Part shown: positions 1-6,266 of the stretch, in pieces
Layout: every line of letters starts with the position of its first letter
Numbering within the stretch: the first letter of the stretch is position 1
Program-made: the position numbers and the translations under genes
The notes under the pieces: generated by a model
What the model was told of the DNA's origin: nothing
The model's database searches: none
Seen by the model: the letters and a program-made list of their open reading frames with translations, nothing else
Assembly (NCBI GenBank): GCA_027482985.1
Contig: JAIXVO010000580.1
Coordinates: 1 to 6,548 of the forward strand
From: Cyanobacteriota bacterium
GTDB lineage: Bacteria > Cyanobacteriota > Cyanobacteriia > Leptolyngbyales > Leptolyngbyaceae
DNA length: 6,548 nucleotides
Reading direction: 5' to 3'

Positions 1-1
1 G

Positions 2-514
2 GACGTGATGCGTGTAACTGGGTTACAGAAAGGAGGGATTTACAATCACTTTGCCAGTAAAGACGAGTTAGCCCTGGCTGCATTTGACTATGCCGCTGGC
101 CGCTTCCAGCAATTGTTTTTGGGTGCCTTGAAGGGTAAACGTCATGCCGTTGAGCGCCTGATCGCCATCCTGGAGATTTATGACCAGTTGCTCGAACATC
201 CGCCCCTGCCTGGGGGTTGTCCCATTCTCAATACTGCCATTGAGAGTGACGATGCCCATCCTGCCTTACGGGAGCGATCGCAGCAAGCCATGACCCGCTG
301 GCGCGACCTGATTCAACGCATTGTGGAGAAAGGCATCCAGCGCGGCGAACTGCATCCCGACACCGACGGCGACACTCTCGCCACCCTGCTGATCGCCACC
401 ATCGAAGGTGCCATCATGTTGAGCAAACTCTATGGCGACCCGATTCATCTCCATCGCGCCTTATCCCATCTCAAAACCTGGGTGCGATCGCAAGCCCTGC
501 ACCCATCCGGCTAA
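2..514 (+). CDS. TetR/AcrR-family transcriptional repressor, 5'-truncated by the window edge
   Basis: The reading frame is already open at base 2 and ends at TAA 512-514. It gives 170 residues, so roughly the first 25-35 residues of a normal 190-200-residue TetR protein lie outside the window. The GTG and ATG at 5 and 8 fall inside the helix-turn-helix and are not real starts. The visible N-terminus contains the classic TetR recognition helix and its following turn (TGLQKGGIYNHFASKDEL). Next comes a helical ligand-binding domain containing GGCPILNTAIESDD and ending with a helix around ATIEGAIMLSKLY. This pattern resembles the LmrA/YxaF/NemR-like branch, from memory and not from a search. Such proteins are homodimers that leave DNA when a small hydrophobic or electrophilic ligand binds. 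A perfect palindrome lies 87 bases past the stop codon, and a GST gene on the same strand follows it, so control of that unit is plausible. The ligand cannot be told. Confidence 0.93.
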   Translation, partial: DVMRVTGLQKGGIYNHFASKDELALAAFDYAAGRFQQLFLGALKGKRHAVERLIAILEIYDQLLEHPPLPGGCPILNTAIESDDAHPALRERSQQAMTRWRDLIQRIVEKGIQRGELHPDTDGDTLATLLIATIEGAIMLSKLYGDPIHLHRALSHLKTWVRSQALHPSG

Positions 515-601
515 CCCCTTGACGGGAAGCGAGTGGCGGCGCGATCGCCCATTACTAACCTCATCTGTCCTCTCACTAAATCTCTTTTTTTGCTTAAAAA
601 C

Positions 602-615
602 AGACCGATCGGTCT
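602..615. promoter_or_regulatory. Putative TetR-family operator, perfect 14-bp palindrome
   Basis: AGACCGATCGGTCT reads identically on both strands. It lies between the TetR gene and the GST gene, 175 bases upstream of the GST start. The AGAC...GTCT half-sites resemble operators recalled for LmrA/YxaF- and NemR-type TetR repressors, whose recognition helices look like the one encoded upstream. A -10-like TACGAT follows at 624-629, so the palindrome would cover the -35 zone of a promoter starting around base 636. The caution is that the core CGATCG is very common in cyanobacterial genomes, so a chance extension of a HIP1-like core is possible. Binding by the neighbouring TetR is inference. Confidence 0.5.
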
Positions 616-623
616 TTCTCGCC

Positions 624-629
624 TACGAT
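624..629 (+). promoter_or_regulatory. Possible -10 box for the GST-DUF423 transcript
   Basis: TACGAT matches 4 of 6 positions of the TATAAT consensus and lies 8 bases after the 14-bp palindrome. There is no good -35 hexamer at the expected distance; that place is taken by the palindrome. Many cyanobacterial promoters lack a -35 box, so this is allowed but weak. Confidence 0.2.
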
Positions 630-676
630 TTGCCGCCCCATCCCTGGCCACTTTGCTTCTACCTCGACCGCCTGGG

Positions 677-704
677 AGACGTGCCAACGGCGCGTCTCTA
701 CGAG
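677..704 (+). repeat. 28-base hairpin-forming intergenic repeat, copy 1
   Basis: This is an exact 28-base match to the copy at 732-759. Inside it, arms AGACGTGCC and GGCGCGTCT pair around the loop AAC with one G-T wobble. In this copy the flanking G676 pairs with C698, giving a 10-bp stem over 676-698. The repeat ends with CTCTACGAG. Palindromic repeats with a GTAGAGACG / CGTCTCTAC edge are common between genes in filamentous cyanobacteria, and this looks like a member of that class, from memory. No T-run follows the stem, so it is not a standard terminator. Confidence 0.8.
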
Positions 705-731
705 GTCTTTCTTGTTCCTGATGTGTCCTTT

Positions 732-759
732 AGACGTGCCAACGGCGCGTCTCTACGAG
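732..759 (+). repeat. 28-base hairpin-forming intergenic repeat, copy 2
   Basis: This is identical over 28 bases to the copy at 677-704 and in the same orientation, starting 55 bases later. Arms 732-740 and 744-752 pair around the AAC loop in a 9-bp stem with one G-T wobble. Its downstream end is 31 bases before the GST start codon. If transcribed, the hairpin sits in the 5' leader of the GST mRNA. The bases between the copies (705-731) are pyrimidine-rich and show no coding sign. Confidence 0.8.
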
Positions 760-790
760 ATCTCTCGTTTCTCCTACTCCCCCACTCCCT

Positions 791-1486
791 ATGCTGAAGC
801 TGTATTACGCTCGTCCTTCTTTGTTTGCTCGTCCCGTCTGGTTGACCTTGCTGGAAAAAGAGTTGCCGTTTGAATTGATGTCTGTGGATATTCCCCAAGA
901 GCAGCAATTTGAGCCAGAATTTTTGGCGTTGAATCCGTTTGGACACATTCCCGTCCTCGTGGATGGAGATTTTCGCGTGATTGAGTCGCTAGCAATTTTG
1001 GACTATCTGGAGGCCAAGTATCCGACTCCGGCGCTGTTACCGCGTGAGCCAGTCGCTTTGGCAACGGTGCGGATGGTGCAACTGGTGACCACCAATGAGT
1101 TGGTACCCGCGATCTCAAAGCTGTTGATTTATCCGGCGGAATCTCCCGACTATGCGTATGCCAGAGTGCAAGCCATTACCGCCTTAAGATTTTTGGAAAC
1201 TCAATTGGGCGATCGCCCCTACTTTGGCGGTGACCAATTGAGTTTGGCGGACATCGTAGCGGGCACTCTAGCCCATCGCCTGCCGGATCTGGGGCTACCT
1301 TTGACGGATTATCCTGGGTTACAGCGATGGTCTGCCCAACTCCTGGCGCGTCCGTCCTGGCAAGCCATCCAACTCAGCCCGGAAGAATGGCAGCGATTCA
1401 AACGGAGTTTGCGTGTGATGCCGAGAATTTGGCAGCGACGGCGGCAACAACGTGCGGTTCACTTACTTTCCAACTCATCATCATGA
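791..1486 (+). CDS. Glutathione S-transferase family protein
   Basis: A 231-residue cytosolic protein with the two-domain GST layout. The thioredoxin-like N-terminal domain (about residues 1-77) has a candidate catalytic Ser10 in the YYARPSLFARPV segment. NPFGHIPVL follows at 48-56, with the cis-proline at 54, and then E65-S66, which in GSTs contacts the gamma-glutamyl part of glutathione. The all-helical C-terminal domain (about 88-200) contains the N-capping box S151-L-A-D154. The family conjugates or transfers glutathione on electrophilic substrates; the substrate here is unknown. ATG 791 is the only plausible start, because no ATG, GTG or TTG precedes it in frame before the TAG at 731. 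No clear Shine-Dalgarno sequence is present and the leader is C/T-rich. The last ~30 residues form an Arg-rich extension (RIWQRRRQQR near 212-221). The stop overlaps the next start as ATGA, implying a two-gene operon. Confidence 0.93.
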   Translation: MLKLYYARPSLFARPVWLTLLEKELPFELMSVDIPQEQQFEPEFLALNPFGHIPVLVDGDFRVIESLAILDYLEAKYPTPALLPREPVALATVRMVQLVTTNELVPAISKLLIYPAESPDYAYARVQAITALRFLETQLGDRPYFGGDQLSLADIVAGTLAHRLPDLGLPLTDYPGLQRWSAQLLARPSWQAIQLSPEEWQRFKRSLRVMPRIWQRRRQQRAVHLLSNSSS

Positions 1487-1860
1487 CTCAATTCTTTTTA
1501 GCGATCGCAGCGATTTTGGGCGGCACTGCCGTCGCAGCGGGGGCTTTTGGTTCCCATGCGTTACGAGAACAGTTGAGCGATCGCGCCCTCGACATCTTTG
1601 AAACTGGTGTGCGCTATCAGATGTATCATGCCCTTGCCCTCCTCGCCGTCGGCATTCTCCTCAGCCAGTCCAAACTTCCCCCCGTCACCCTTCCCTTCGC
1701 TGGCTATGCGTTCATCTTGGGCATTTTAATCTTCTCCGGCAGCCTCTATACCCTCAGTATCAGCGGCATCAAATGGCTGGGCGCGATCGCGCCCTTCGGC
1801 GGCACGTTTCTGATGTTGGGCTGGGTGTGTTTGGCGATCGCGGCGATGAAGTATCAGTAG
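1483..1860 (+). CDS. DUF423 family small membrane protein (YwdK/YgdD-like)
   Basis: A 125-residue hydrophobic protein with four predicted membrane helices at about residues 3-23, 47-62, 69-90 and 98-122. Family signatures are in order: GAFGSHAL (20-27), RYQMYHALAL (44-53), FSGSLY (84-89), APFGG (103-107) and GW (113-114). Its length is typical of DUF423. The frame is open further upstream to 1327, but the family N-terminus begins at ATG 1483, which overlaps the GST stop codon as ATGA. No Shine-Dalgarno sequence is visible, so translational coupling to the GST gene is likely. The biochemical role of DUF423 proteins is not established to my knowledge. Four HIP1 octamers fall in this short gene. 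The next gene converges from the other strand 31 bases later, with no convincing terminator in the gap. Confidence 0.93.
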   Translation: MTQFFLAIAAILGGTAVAAGAFGSHALREQLSDRALDIFETGVRYQMYHALALLAVGILLSQSKLPPVTLPFAGYAFILGILIFSGSLYTLSISGIKWLGAIAPFGGTFLMLGWVCLAIAAMKYQ

Positions 1861-1891
1861 CGATCGTCGGACACGGATTGCTCCGGTTCAC

Positions 1892-3952
1892 CTAACGCCC
1901 AATCAGCTTGTCGCGCAGATGTTTGATTTTGTCGCGGAATTCAGCAGCTTTTTCAAACTCGAGTTTTTTGGCAGCTTCTTTCATTTGGGCTTCGAATTGC
2001 GTAATCAACTCCGGAATGTTCTCCATTGGAATATCTTTCGCGTGTTCGTAAACCACATCCAGTTCTTCAGCTTTGAGGCGACGAGAGACTTCCAGAAATG
2101 CCAGAATCGAGTTATTTTGGCGTTTGATAATTGGTTGCGGTGTGACCCCATGATCTTCGTTATACTTCATCTGAATCGCCCGTCGGCGCTCAGTTTCAGA
2201 GATCGCCCGATCCATGCTGTCGGTCATGTTGTCGGCGTAGAGAATGGCTTGCCCGTTGATATGGCGTGCTGCCCGTCCCATCGTTTGAATCAGCGATCGC
2301 TCTGCCCGTAGATAGCCTTCCTTGTCGGCATCCAGAATCGCGACTAAGGACACTTCCGGTAAGTCCAAGCCTTCCCGCAACAGGTTCACCCCAATCAACA
2401 CATCAAACTCACCCTGCCGTAAATCTTGCAAAATTTCGATCCGCTCAATCGAGTTGATCTCCGAATGCAAATACCGGACTTTGACCCCCCGCTCCTGGAA
2501 ATATTCAGTCAAATCCTCGGCCATGCGTTTCGTGAGCGTCGTCACCAGCGTCCGTTCGCCCTTCTGCGTCCGTTCCTGAATTTCGCCATACAGGTCATCG
2601 ACTTGACCCTGAGTTGGTCGCACAAAGATTTCCGGATCGAGGACTCCTGTGGGTCGGATCACTTGCTCTACCACGCGCCCCGTCCCGGTTTTGTAGCGTT
2701 TGATCTCCTTCTTCTCGTCTTTGGTGATGATGTCGAATTTGCCATCCGACACTTCCAATTCCCAGGTGCCGGGAGTGGCGGAGATGAACACACACTGACT
2801 CACTTTTTGCCAGAATTCTTCGGCCTTGAGCGGACGATTATCGGCAGCACTGGGGAGGCGGAACCCGTGATCAATGAGGACGCGCTTCCGGGATTGGTCG
2901 CCGTTATACATGCCCTGCAACTGGGGCAGCGTGACGTGGGATTCATCGATCGCCAGAAGCCAATCTTTCGGGAAATAATCGAGCAAACATTCCGGCGTTT
3001 GTCCTGCCGCCCGTCCGGCTAAATGGCGGGAATAGTTTTCCACCCCATTGCAAAATCCGACTTCCCGCAAAATCTCCAAATCATAGCGGGTGCGTTGTTC
3101 CAACCGTTGCGCTTCCAGCAACTTGCCTTCTTTCTCGAAGACTTCCAGTTGCTCTTTCAATTCCACCTCGATCGCATCGCAGGCTTCCTTCAACCGTTCC
3201 TCTGGGGTCACAAAGTGCCGCGCTGGGTACACACTCACCCCTTCCAAACTTTGCATGGTGGCCCCAGTGACGGGATCAACATACCGAATCGCGTCAATTT
3301 CGTCGCCAAAAAACTCGACCCGAATAATCCGATCTTCGTAAGCAGGGCCAATCTCCAGCACATCACCCTTGACCCGAAACTTACCCCGTCCCATTTCCAG
3401 ATCATTTCGGCTATATTGCACCGAAACCAGATCCCGAATCACGCCGCGCAAGTTCACCTCTTCGCCCACTCGCAGCGGAATTGAAGCCTTCAAATACTCA
3501 GAGGGAATCCCCAAGCCGTAAATGCAGCTAATGGAGGCAACGACGATCACATCCTGCCGCTCAAACAGCGATCGCGTCGCAGAGTGGCGCAACATATCGA
3601 TCTCTTCGTTGATCGACGAGGTTTTGGCAATGTAGGTATCGGTGACGGGAATATAAGCTTCCGGCTGGTAATAGTCGTAATAACTAATGAAGTACTCGAC
3701 TGCGTTATTGGGGAAAAATTCTCGCAACTCATTACACAACTGCGCCGCCAGCGTTTTGTTATGCGCCAGTAACAACGTCGGCTTGCCAATTTTGTCGATC
3801 ACACGGGCGATGGTGTGAGTTTTCCCGGTACCCGTCGCCCCTAGTAAGGTCTGGTAACGGTTACCCGCCTGGAGATATTTTGTGAGCTGGGCGATCGCTT
3901 TCGGTTGGTCGCCCTTCGGTTCAAACGGTGCTTGAATCTGAAACTGTGGCAT
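1892..3952 (-). CDS. uvrB: Excinuclease ABC subunit B (UvrB), DNA repair helicase
   Basis: UvrB receives damaged DNA from UvrA, checks the lesion by inserting a beta-hairpin into the helix, and recruits UvrC for incision. The 686-residue product has normal family length and all key parts. These are the Walker A motif GATGTGKT (38-45), the beta-hairpin region with [12 protein letters not shown] (91-102), the motif II box DESH (336-339) and motif [11 protein letters not shown] (556-564). A C-terminal UVR domain (about 646-686, [16 protein letters not shown]) binds UvrC. I chose ATG 3952 because [20 protein letters not shown] matches the usual UvrB N-terminus. An in-frame ATG at 3997 would add 15 unrelated residues. 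Neither has a good Shine-Dalgarno sequence. I see no convincing promoter or LexA site in the 126 bases up to the tRNA, so co-transcription with the tRNA is possible. The gene looks intact and ordinary. Confidence 0.98.
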   Translation of the reverse strand: MPQFQIQAPFEPKGDQPKAIAQLTKYLQAGNRYQTLLGATGTGKTHTIARVIDKIGKPTLLLAHNKTLAAQLCNELREFFPNNAVEYFISYYDYYQPEAYIPVTDTYIAKTSSINEEIDMLRHSATRSLFERQDVIVVASISCIYGLGIPSEYLKASIPLRVGEEVNLRGVIRDLVSVQYSRNDLEMGRGKFRVKGDVLEIGPAYEDRIIRVEFFGDEIDAIRYVDPVTGATMQSLEGVSVYPARHFVTPEERLKEACDAIEVELKEQLEVFEKEGKLLEAQRLEQRTRYDLEILREVGFCNGVENYSRHLAGRAAGQTPECLLDYFPKDWLLAIDESHVTLPQLQGMYNGDQSRKRVLIDHGFRLPSAADNRPLKAEEFWQKVSQCVFISATPGTWELEVSDGKFDIITKDEKKEIKRYKTGTGRVVEQVIRPTGVLDPEIFVRPTQGQVDDLYGEIQERTQKGERTLVTTLTKRMAEDLTEYFQERGVKVRYLHSEINSIERIEILQDLRQGEFDVLIGVNLLREGLDLPEVSLVAILDADKEGYLRAERSLIQTMGRAARHINGQAILYADNMTDSMDRAISETERRRAIQMKYNEDHGVTPQPIIKRQNNSILAFLEVSRRLKAEELDVVYEHAKDIPMENIPELITQFEAQMKEAAKKLEFEKAAEFRDKIKHLRDKLIGR

Positions 3953-4078
3953 ATCGCAGTAGGGGTGGCAGTCAGCAAGGGTGTTCGCACTATCCATCTA
4001 TGATGACGGAAACTGACGAAATTGGGGTGCTGCATGGCTGGCATAACCCTGGCTCAATATTCAAGTGAGTGAGTGAAA

Positions 4079-4152
4079 CGGGACTGATGAGATTCGAACT
4101 CATGGCCTATCGCTTAGGAGGCGATCGCTCTATCCTGCTGAGCTACAGCCCC
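4079..4152 (-). tRNA. tRNA-Arg, anticodon CCU (reads AGG)
   Basis: The minus strand folds into a full cloverleaf of 74 bases. The acceptor stem GGGGCTG/CAGTCCC has one G-T pair. The D-stem is GCTC/GAGC with G18-G19 in its loop. The anticodon stem ATCGC/GCGAT closes the loop CTCCTAA, with anticodon CCT at 4116-4118. The T-arm is ATGAG, TTCGAAT, CTCAT, and the discriminator base is G at 4079. CCA is not encoded, so it must be added after transcription. There is no intron. A HIP1 octamer at 4121-4128 forms the end of the D-stem, base 26 and the whole 5' strand of the anticodon stem. It lies 82 bases after the stop codon of the repeat-protein gene and upstream of uvrB, all on the same strand. Confidence 0.97.
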
Positions 4153-4234
4153 AACTGGGATTCCTCGTTATCAGCATGATAGCAGAGGAAATTTATCACC
4201 CGATCACCGGGAAATGGTGCATCACCAGTCCCGC

Positions 4235-6190
4235 TTAGCGCCGAGGTGGGGGCGGTTCATAGGGTTGATAGTACGGTGGCGGCGGCGGCTGAACGGGCGG
4301 CGGCGGCGGTTCGACCAGCGGCGTTGCGGGAATTTGCGCGGGGGGTGGTTCGGTGCCAGGAGGATACAGGCTAGAGGGCGCGGGTGCGGGTGTGGTGGGC
4401 ACTTCCGGCGAGGGGAAAGTGTCGGCGGTGGGAGCGGGTGGCTCTGACCCAGACTCTGATTCGGGGAACAACGTGGGGTCGGGCGATGGTTGCGATCGCC
4501 GTTGTGCCGCTTCTCGTTCTCGCCGCCGCGCTAATTCCGCCGCTTGCAGACTGGCTTGCCAGCCGCCAATCGCGGATTGCGCTTCGCCATACAGCGCACG
4601 TCCGGGAGCAATACCACTTGCCACCTGAATGGCTCCGGCTAAATTACCTTGATTCGCGATCACCCAGGCTTGATCCAGAATGGGGCGATCCATGATCGCC
4701 TGAATTTGTTGGCTCCAGCTAGCAATCAGCGTTTGGGCTGCTGGGCGACTGGGACGATTGGGCGTGATCAGTTGCGCCTGAGCGATCGCAGCCTCCAGTG
4801 CCGGAATTTTCCCGGTTGCCGCCAACTGCCGCGCATAGGCGAGATAGGGCTGATCTTGCAAGCGCCGAATTTCCACCTGCCAGTAGGACAGCAACGTTTG
4901 CGCCTGTGCCCGCCGGGGGCGATCGCGCGTCACTTGCTGGGCTTGCCAGATGGCAATTTGTTTCGGCCCCGCATGAGGCAGTGATCCCAGCGCCCAGGCC
5001 GTTTGCAGCAGGCTTAAGTCTTGCAATTGAGCCTGCCACTGGCGCAATAAACTTTGAGCCTGTGCTCCATAGCGACTCTCTGGCGGAATCAGTTGAATGG
5101 TGGCGATCGCGGCACTCAAATTCCAGAGTTGGGGGAGGGTGGGCTTGAGGGTCGTGTTGCTACCCAGCGCATGGTGCCTCGCCTGACTCAACCACAACAA
5201 CTCTTGAGCGGTTTGCGCCAAATTGGGATTTTTCAGCACCGGAGTCGCCAAATTCATCGCCTCGTTCAGCTGGCCCTGTTGCCAGTTGCGCCAGCCTTGA
5301 GTCAGCAGGGTTTCACTCCATTGCTTCAAAGGCGGCTGCGCATCCATCCAGACATAGGTTTGCGGGTTGATCTGGCTGAGTAGGGCGATCGCTGCCCCCA
5401 ACTGAGGAGCCTGTCCGCCCTGACTCACCGCCTGCGCCTGCGCTAACACTCGCCGTCCCCGTTGTTCTGCCAAGAGCAGTTGGGACAACACATTCGCCCG
5501 CTCCACGCGCCAATGCTCCTGGGTGAAATCTTGCAGCGCCGCAATTTTTTCATTCGCGAGGACCCAATTTTGGGCTTGCATCGCTTTGCGGGCAGCAGTG
5601 GCGATCGCTTCTCCCCGCTGCCAGTCTTTTTTCCAGGCCGCGATCGCAGTTTGCACTTCGGGATACGTCGGACTGGTCGGCGGAATCCGTTTTGCCAGTT
5701 CAATCGCCCCCTGAAGATCGCTCCGGTCAATCCGTTGCCGTGCGGCTGCCAAAATCGGTTCAGACCATTCGGCAATTAACCGTTGCGCCTCCCGATACAG
5801 CGGATGCTCCGGTGTCCAGCGTCCCACCAACTCCAGTCCCGCCAGAATTTTAGGCAAATCGCCCGATCGCGCACTTTGCTGCGCACAGAGGAGTTGCTCC
5901 ATATCGGTAGCGAGGGGAGAAAGTTGCCGACAGTCGGGGGATGGGGGAGGTGTGGTTAACCACCAGAAAGCCGCTCCACCGACCCCACCAAAGACACCAC
6001 AAGCGGCGATCGCCGCCAGCCAAACTTTCCAGGAGCGAGCTTTGGCTGGCGAGGATGATGGTGCCGCCGTCGGAATTAGAGTTGCTGGCTCCGCAACAGG
6101 ATTCTCCGCCTGCCCTAAAAGCGACTCCACAGACGCTTCTAAGGATGATTGCTGACTCAATTGAAATGGGTTTGTTGGTTTCCCGACCAT
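4235..6190 (-). CDS. Single-pass membrane protein with Trp-containing helical repeats and proline-rich tail, function unknown
   Basis: A 651-residue protein I do not recognise. Residues 1-53 are polar and probably cytosolic. Residues 54-78 are one membrane helix (WKVWLAAIAACGVFGGVGGA onward), preceded by K50, R52 and K55, which predicts N-in/C-out. Outside are Cys87 and Cys102, a possible disulfide. From about 110 to 550 the chain is Ala/Gln-rich and helical, with a recurring unit that reads roughly A..G.L..AI..A..I.P...Y..AQ..I..W. The clearest tryptophans are at 142, 186, 385, 437, 492 and 544, giving spacings of about 52 in the later part. This looks like a degenerate TPR-like solenoid. 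A charged stretch (RRREREAAQRR) precedes a Pro-rich tail (567-651). The frame also opens at GTG 6214. ATG 6190 is preferred because GGAGG stands 7 bases before it. Confidence 0.9.
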   Translation of the reverse strand: MVGKPTNPFQLSQQSSLEASVESLLGQAENPVAEPATLIPTAAPSSSPAKARSWKVWLAAIAACGVFGGVGGAAFWWLTTPPPSPDCRQLSPLATDMEQLLCAQQSARSGDLPKILAGLELVGRWTPEHPLYREAQRLIAEWSEPILAAARQRIDRSDLQGAIELAKRIPPTSPTYPEVQTAIAAWKKDWQRGEAIATAARKAMQAQNWVLANEKIAALQDFTQEHWRVERANVLSQLLLAEQRGRRVLAQAQAVSQGGQAPQLGAAIALLSQINPQTYVWMDAQPPLKQWSETLLTQGWRNWQQGQLNEAMNLATPVLKNPNLAQTAQELLWLSQARHHALGSNTTLKPTLPQLWNLSAAIATIQLIPPESRYGAQAQSLLRQWQAQLQDLSLLQTAWALGSLPHAGPKQIAIWQAQQVTRDRPRRAQAQTLLSYWQVEIRRLQDQPYLAYARQLAATGKIPALEAAIAQAQLITPNRPSRPAAQTLIASWSQQIQAIMDRPILDQAWVIANQGNLAGAIQVASGIAPGRALYGEAQSAIGGWQASLQAAELARRREREAAQRRSQPSPDPTLFPESESGSEPPAPTADTFPSPEVPTTPAPAPSSLYPPGTEPPPAQIPATPLVEPPPPPVQPPPPPYYQPYEPPPPRR

Positions 6191-6195
6191 GTTCA

Positions 6196-6203
6196 CTCCT
6201 CCC
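6196..6203 (-). promoter_or_regulatory. Shine-Dalgarno sequence fixing the start of the repeat-protein gene
   Basis: The minus strand reads GGGAGGAG here, and its GGAGG core (6198-6202) ends 7 bases before ATG 6190. It lies inside the longer frame that would begin at GTG 6214, so it argues for the shorter protein. It is the only strong Shine-Dalgarno sequence in front of a gene in this window. Confidence 0.75.
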
Positions 6204-6260
6204 ACAGATCCCACCCAGTGCGATCGCCCCGAATCAACCCAATCTCACCCTGTTCCCGTC

Positions 6261-6266
6261 AATATA
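6261..6266 (-). promoter_or_regulatory. Possible -10 box for the repeat-protein gene
   Basis: The minus strand reads TATATT, 5 of 6 matches to TATAAT, 70 bases upstream of the start codon. No good -35 hexamer lies at 16-19 bases. A second AT-rich candidate (TATAAC on the minus strand, TACAAT on the plus strand) lies near 6298-6306. Support is sequence resemblance only. Confidence 0.25.

Noticed and set aside
5..10. GTG and ATG at the left edge as the start of the TetR gene
   Set aside because: Both lie inside the helix-turn-helix, and the frame is open back to base 2, so the gene simply begins outside the window.
515..592. Terminator for the TetR gene (T-run at 584-591)
   Set aside because: The T-run is not preceded by a stable GC-rich hairpin. 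The GC-rich segment near 533-550 is too far away.
432..797. 121-codon plus-strand frame running from the TetR gene through the spacer
   Set aside because: It overlaps the TetR end out of frame and reads through the palindrome and both hairpin repeats, with a low-complexity product. There is no ribosome binding site.
1327..1482. N-terminal extension of the DUF423 gene by 52 codons
   Set aside because: This stretch is the GST coding sequence in another frame. The family N-terminus starts at ATG 1483, which makes a typical stop-start overlap.
1861..1891. Bidirectional terminator between DUF423 and uvrB
   Set aside because: Only a weak 4-bp stem (CGGA...TCCG) is visible and there is no T-run on either strand.
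2426..3484. Long plus-strand frames antisense to uvrB (198 and 153 codons)
   Set aside because: They are shadows of a fully conserved uvrB frame. Their products are not recognisable and show no supporting start signals.
3953..3997. Longer UvrB start at 3997
   Set aside because: The extra 15 residues do not resemble UvrB N-termini, and the ATG has no Shine-Dalgarno sequence. It cannot be excluded formally.
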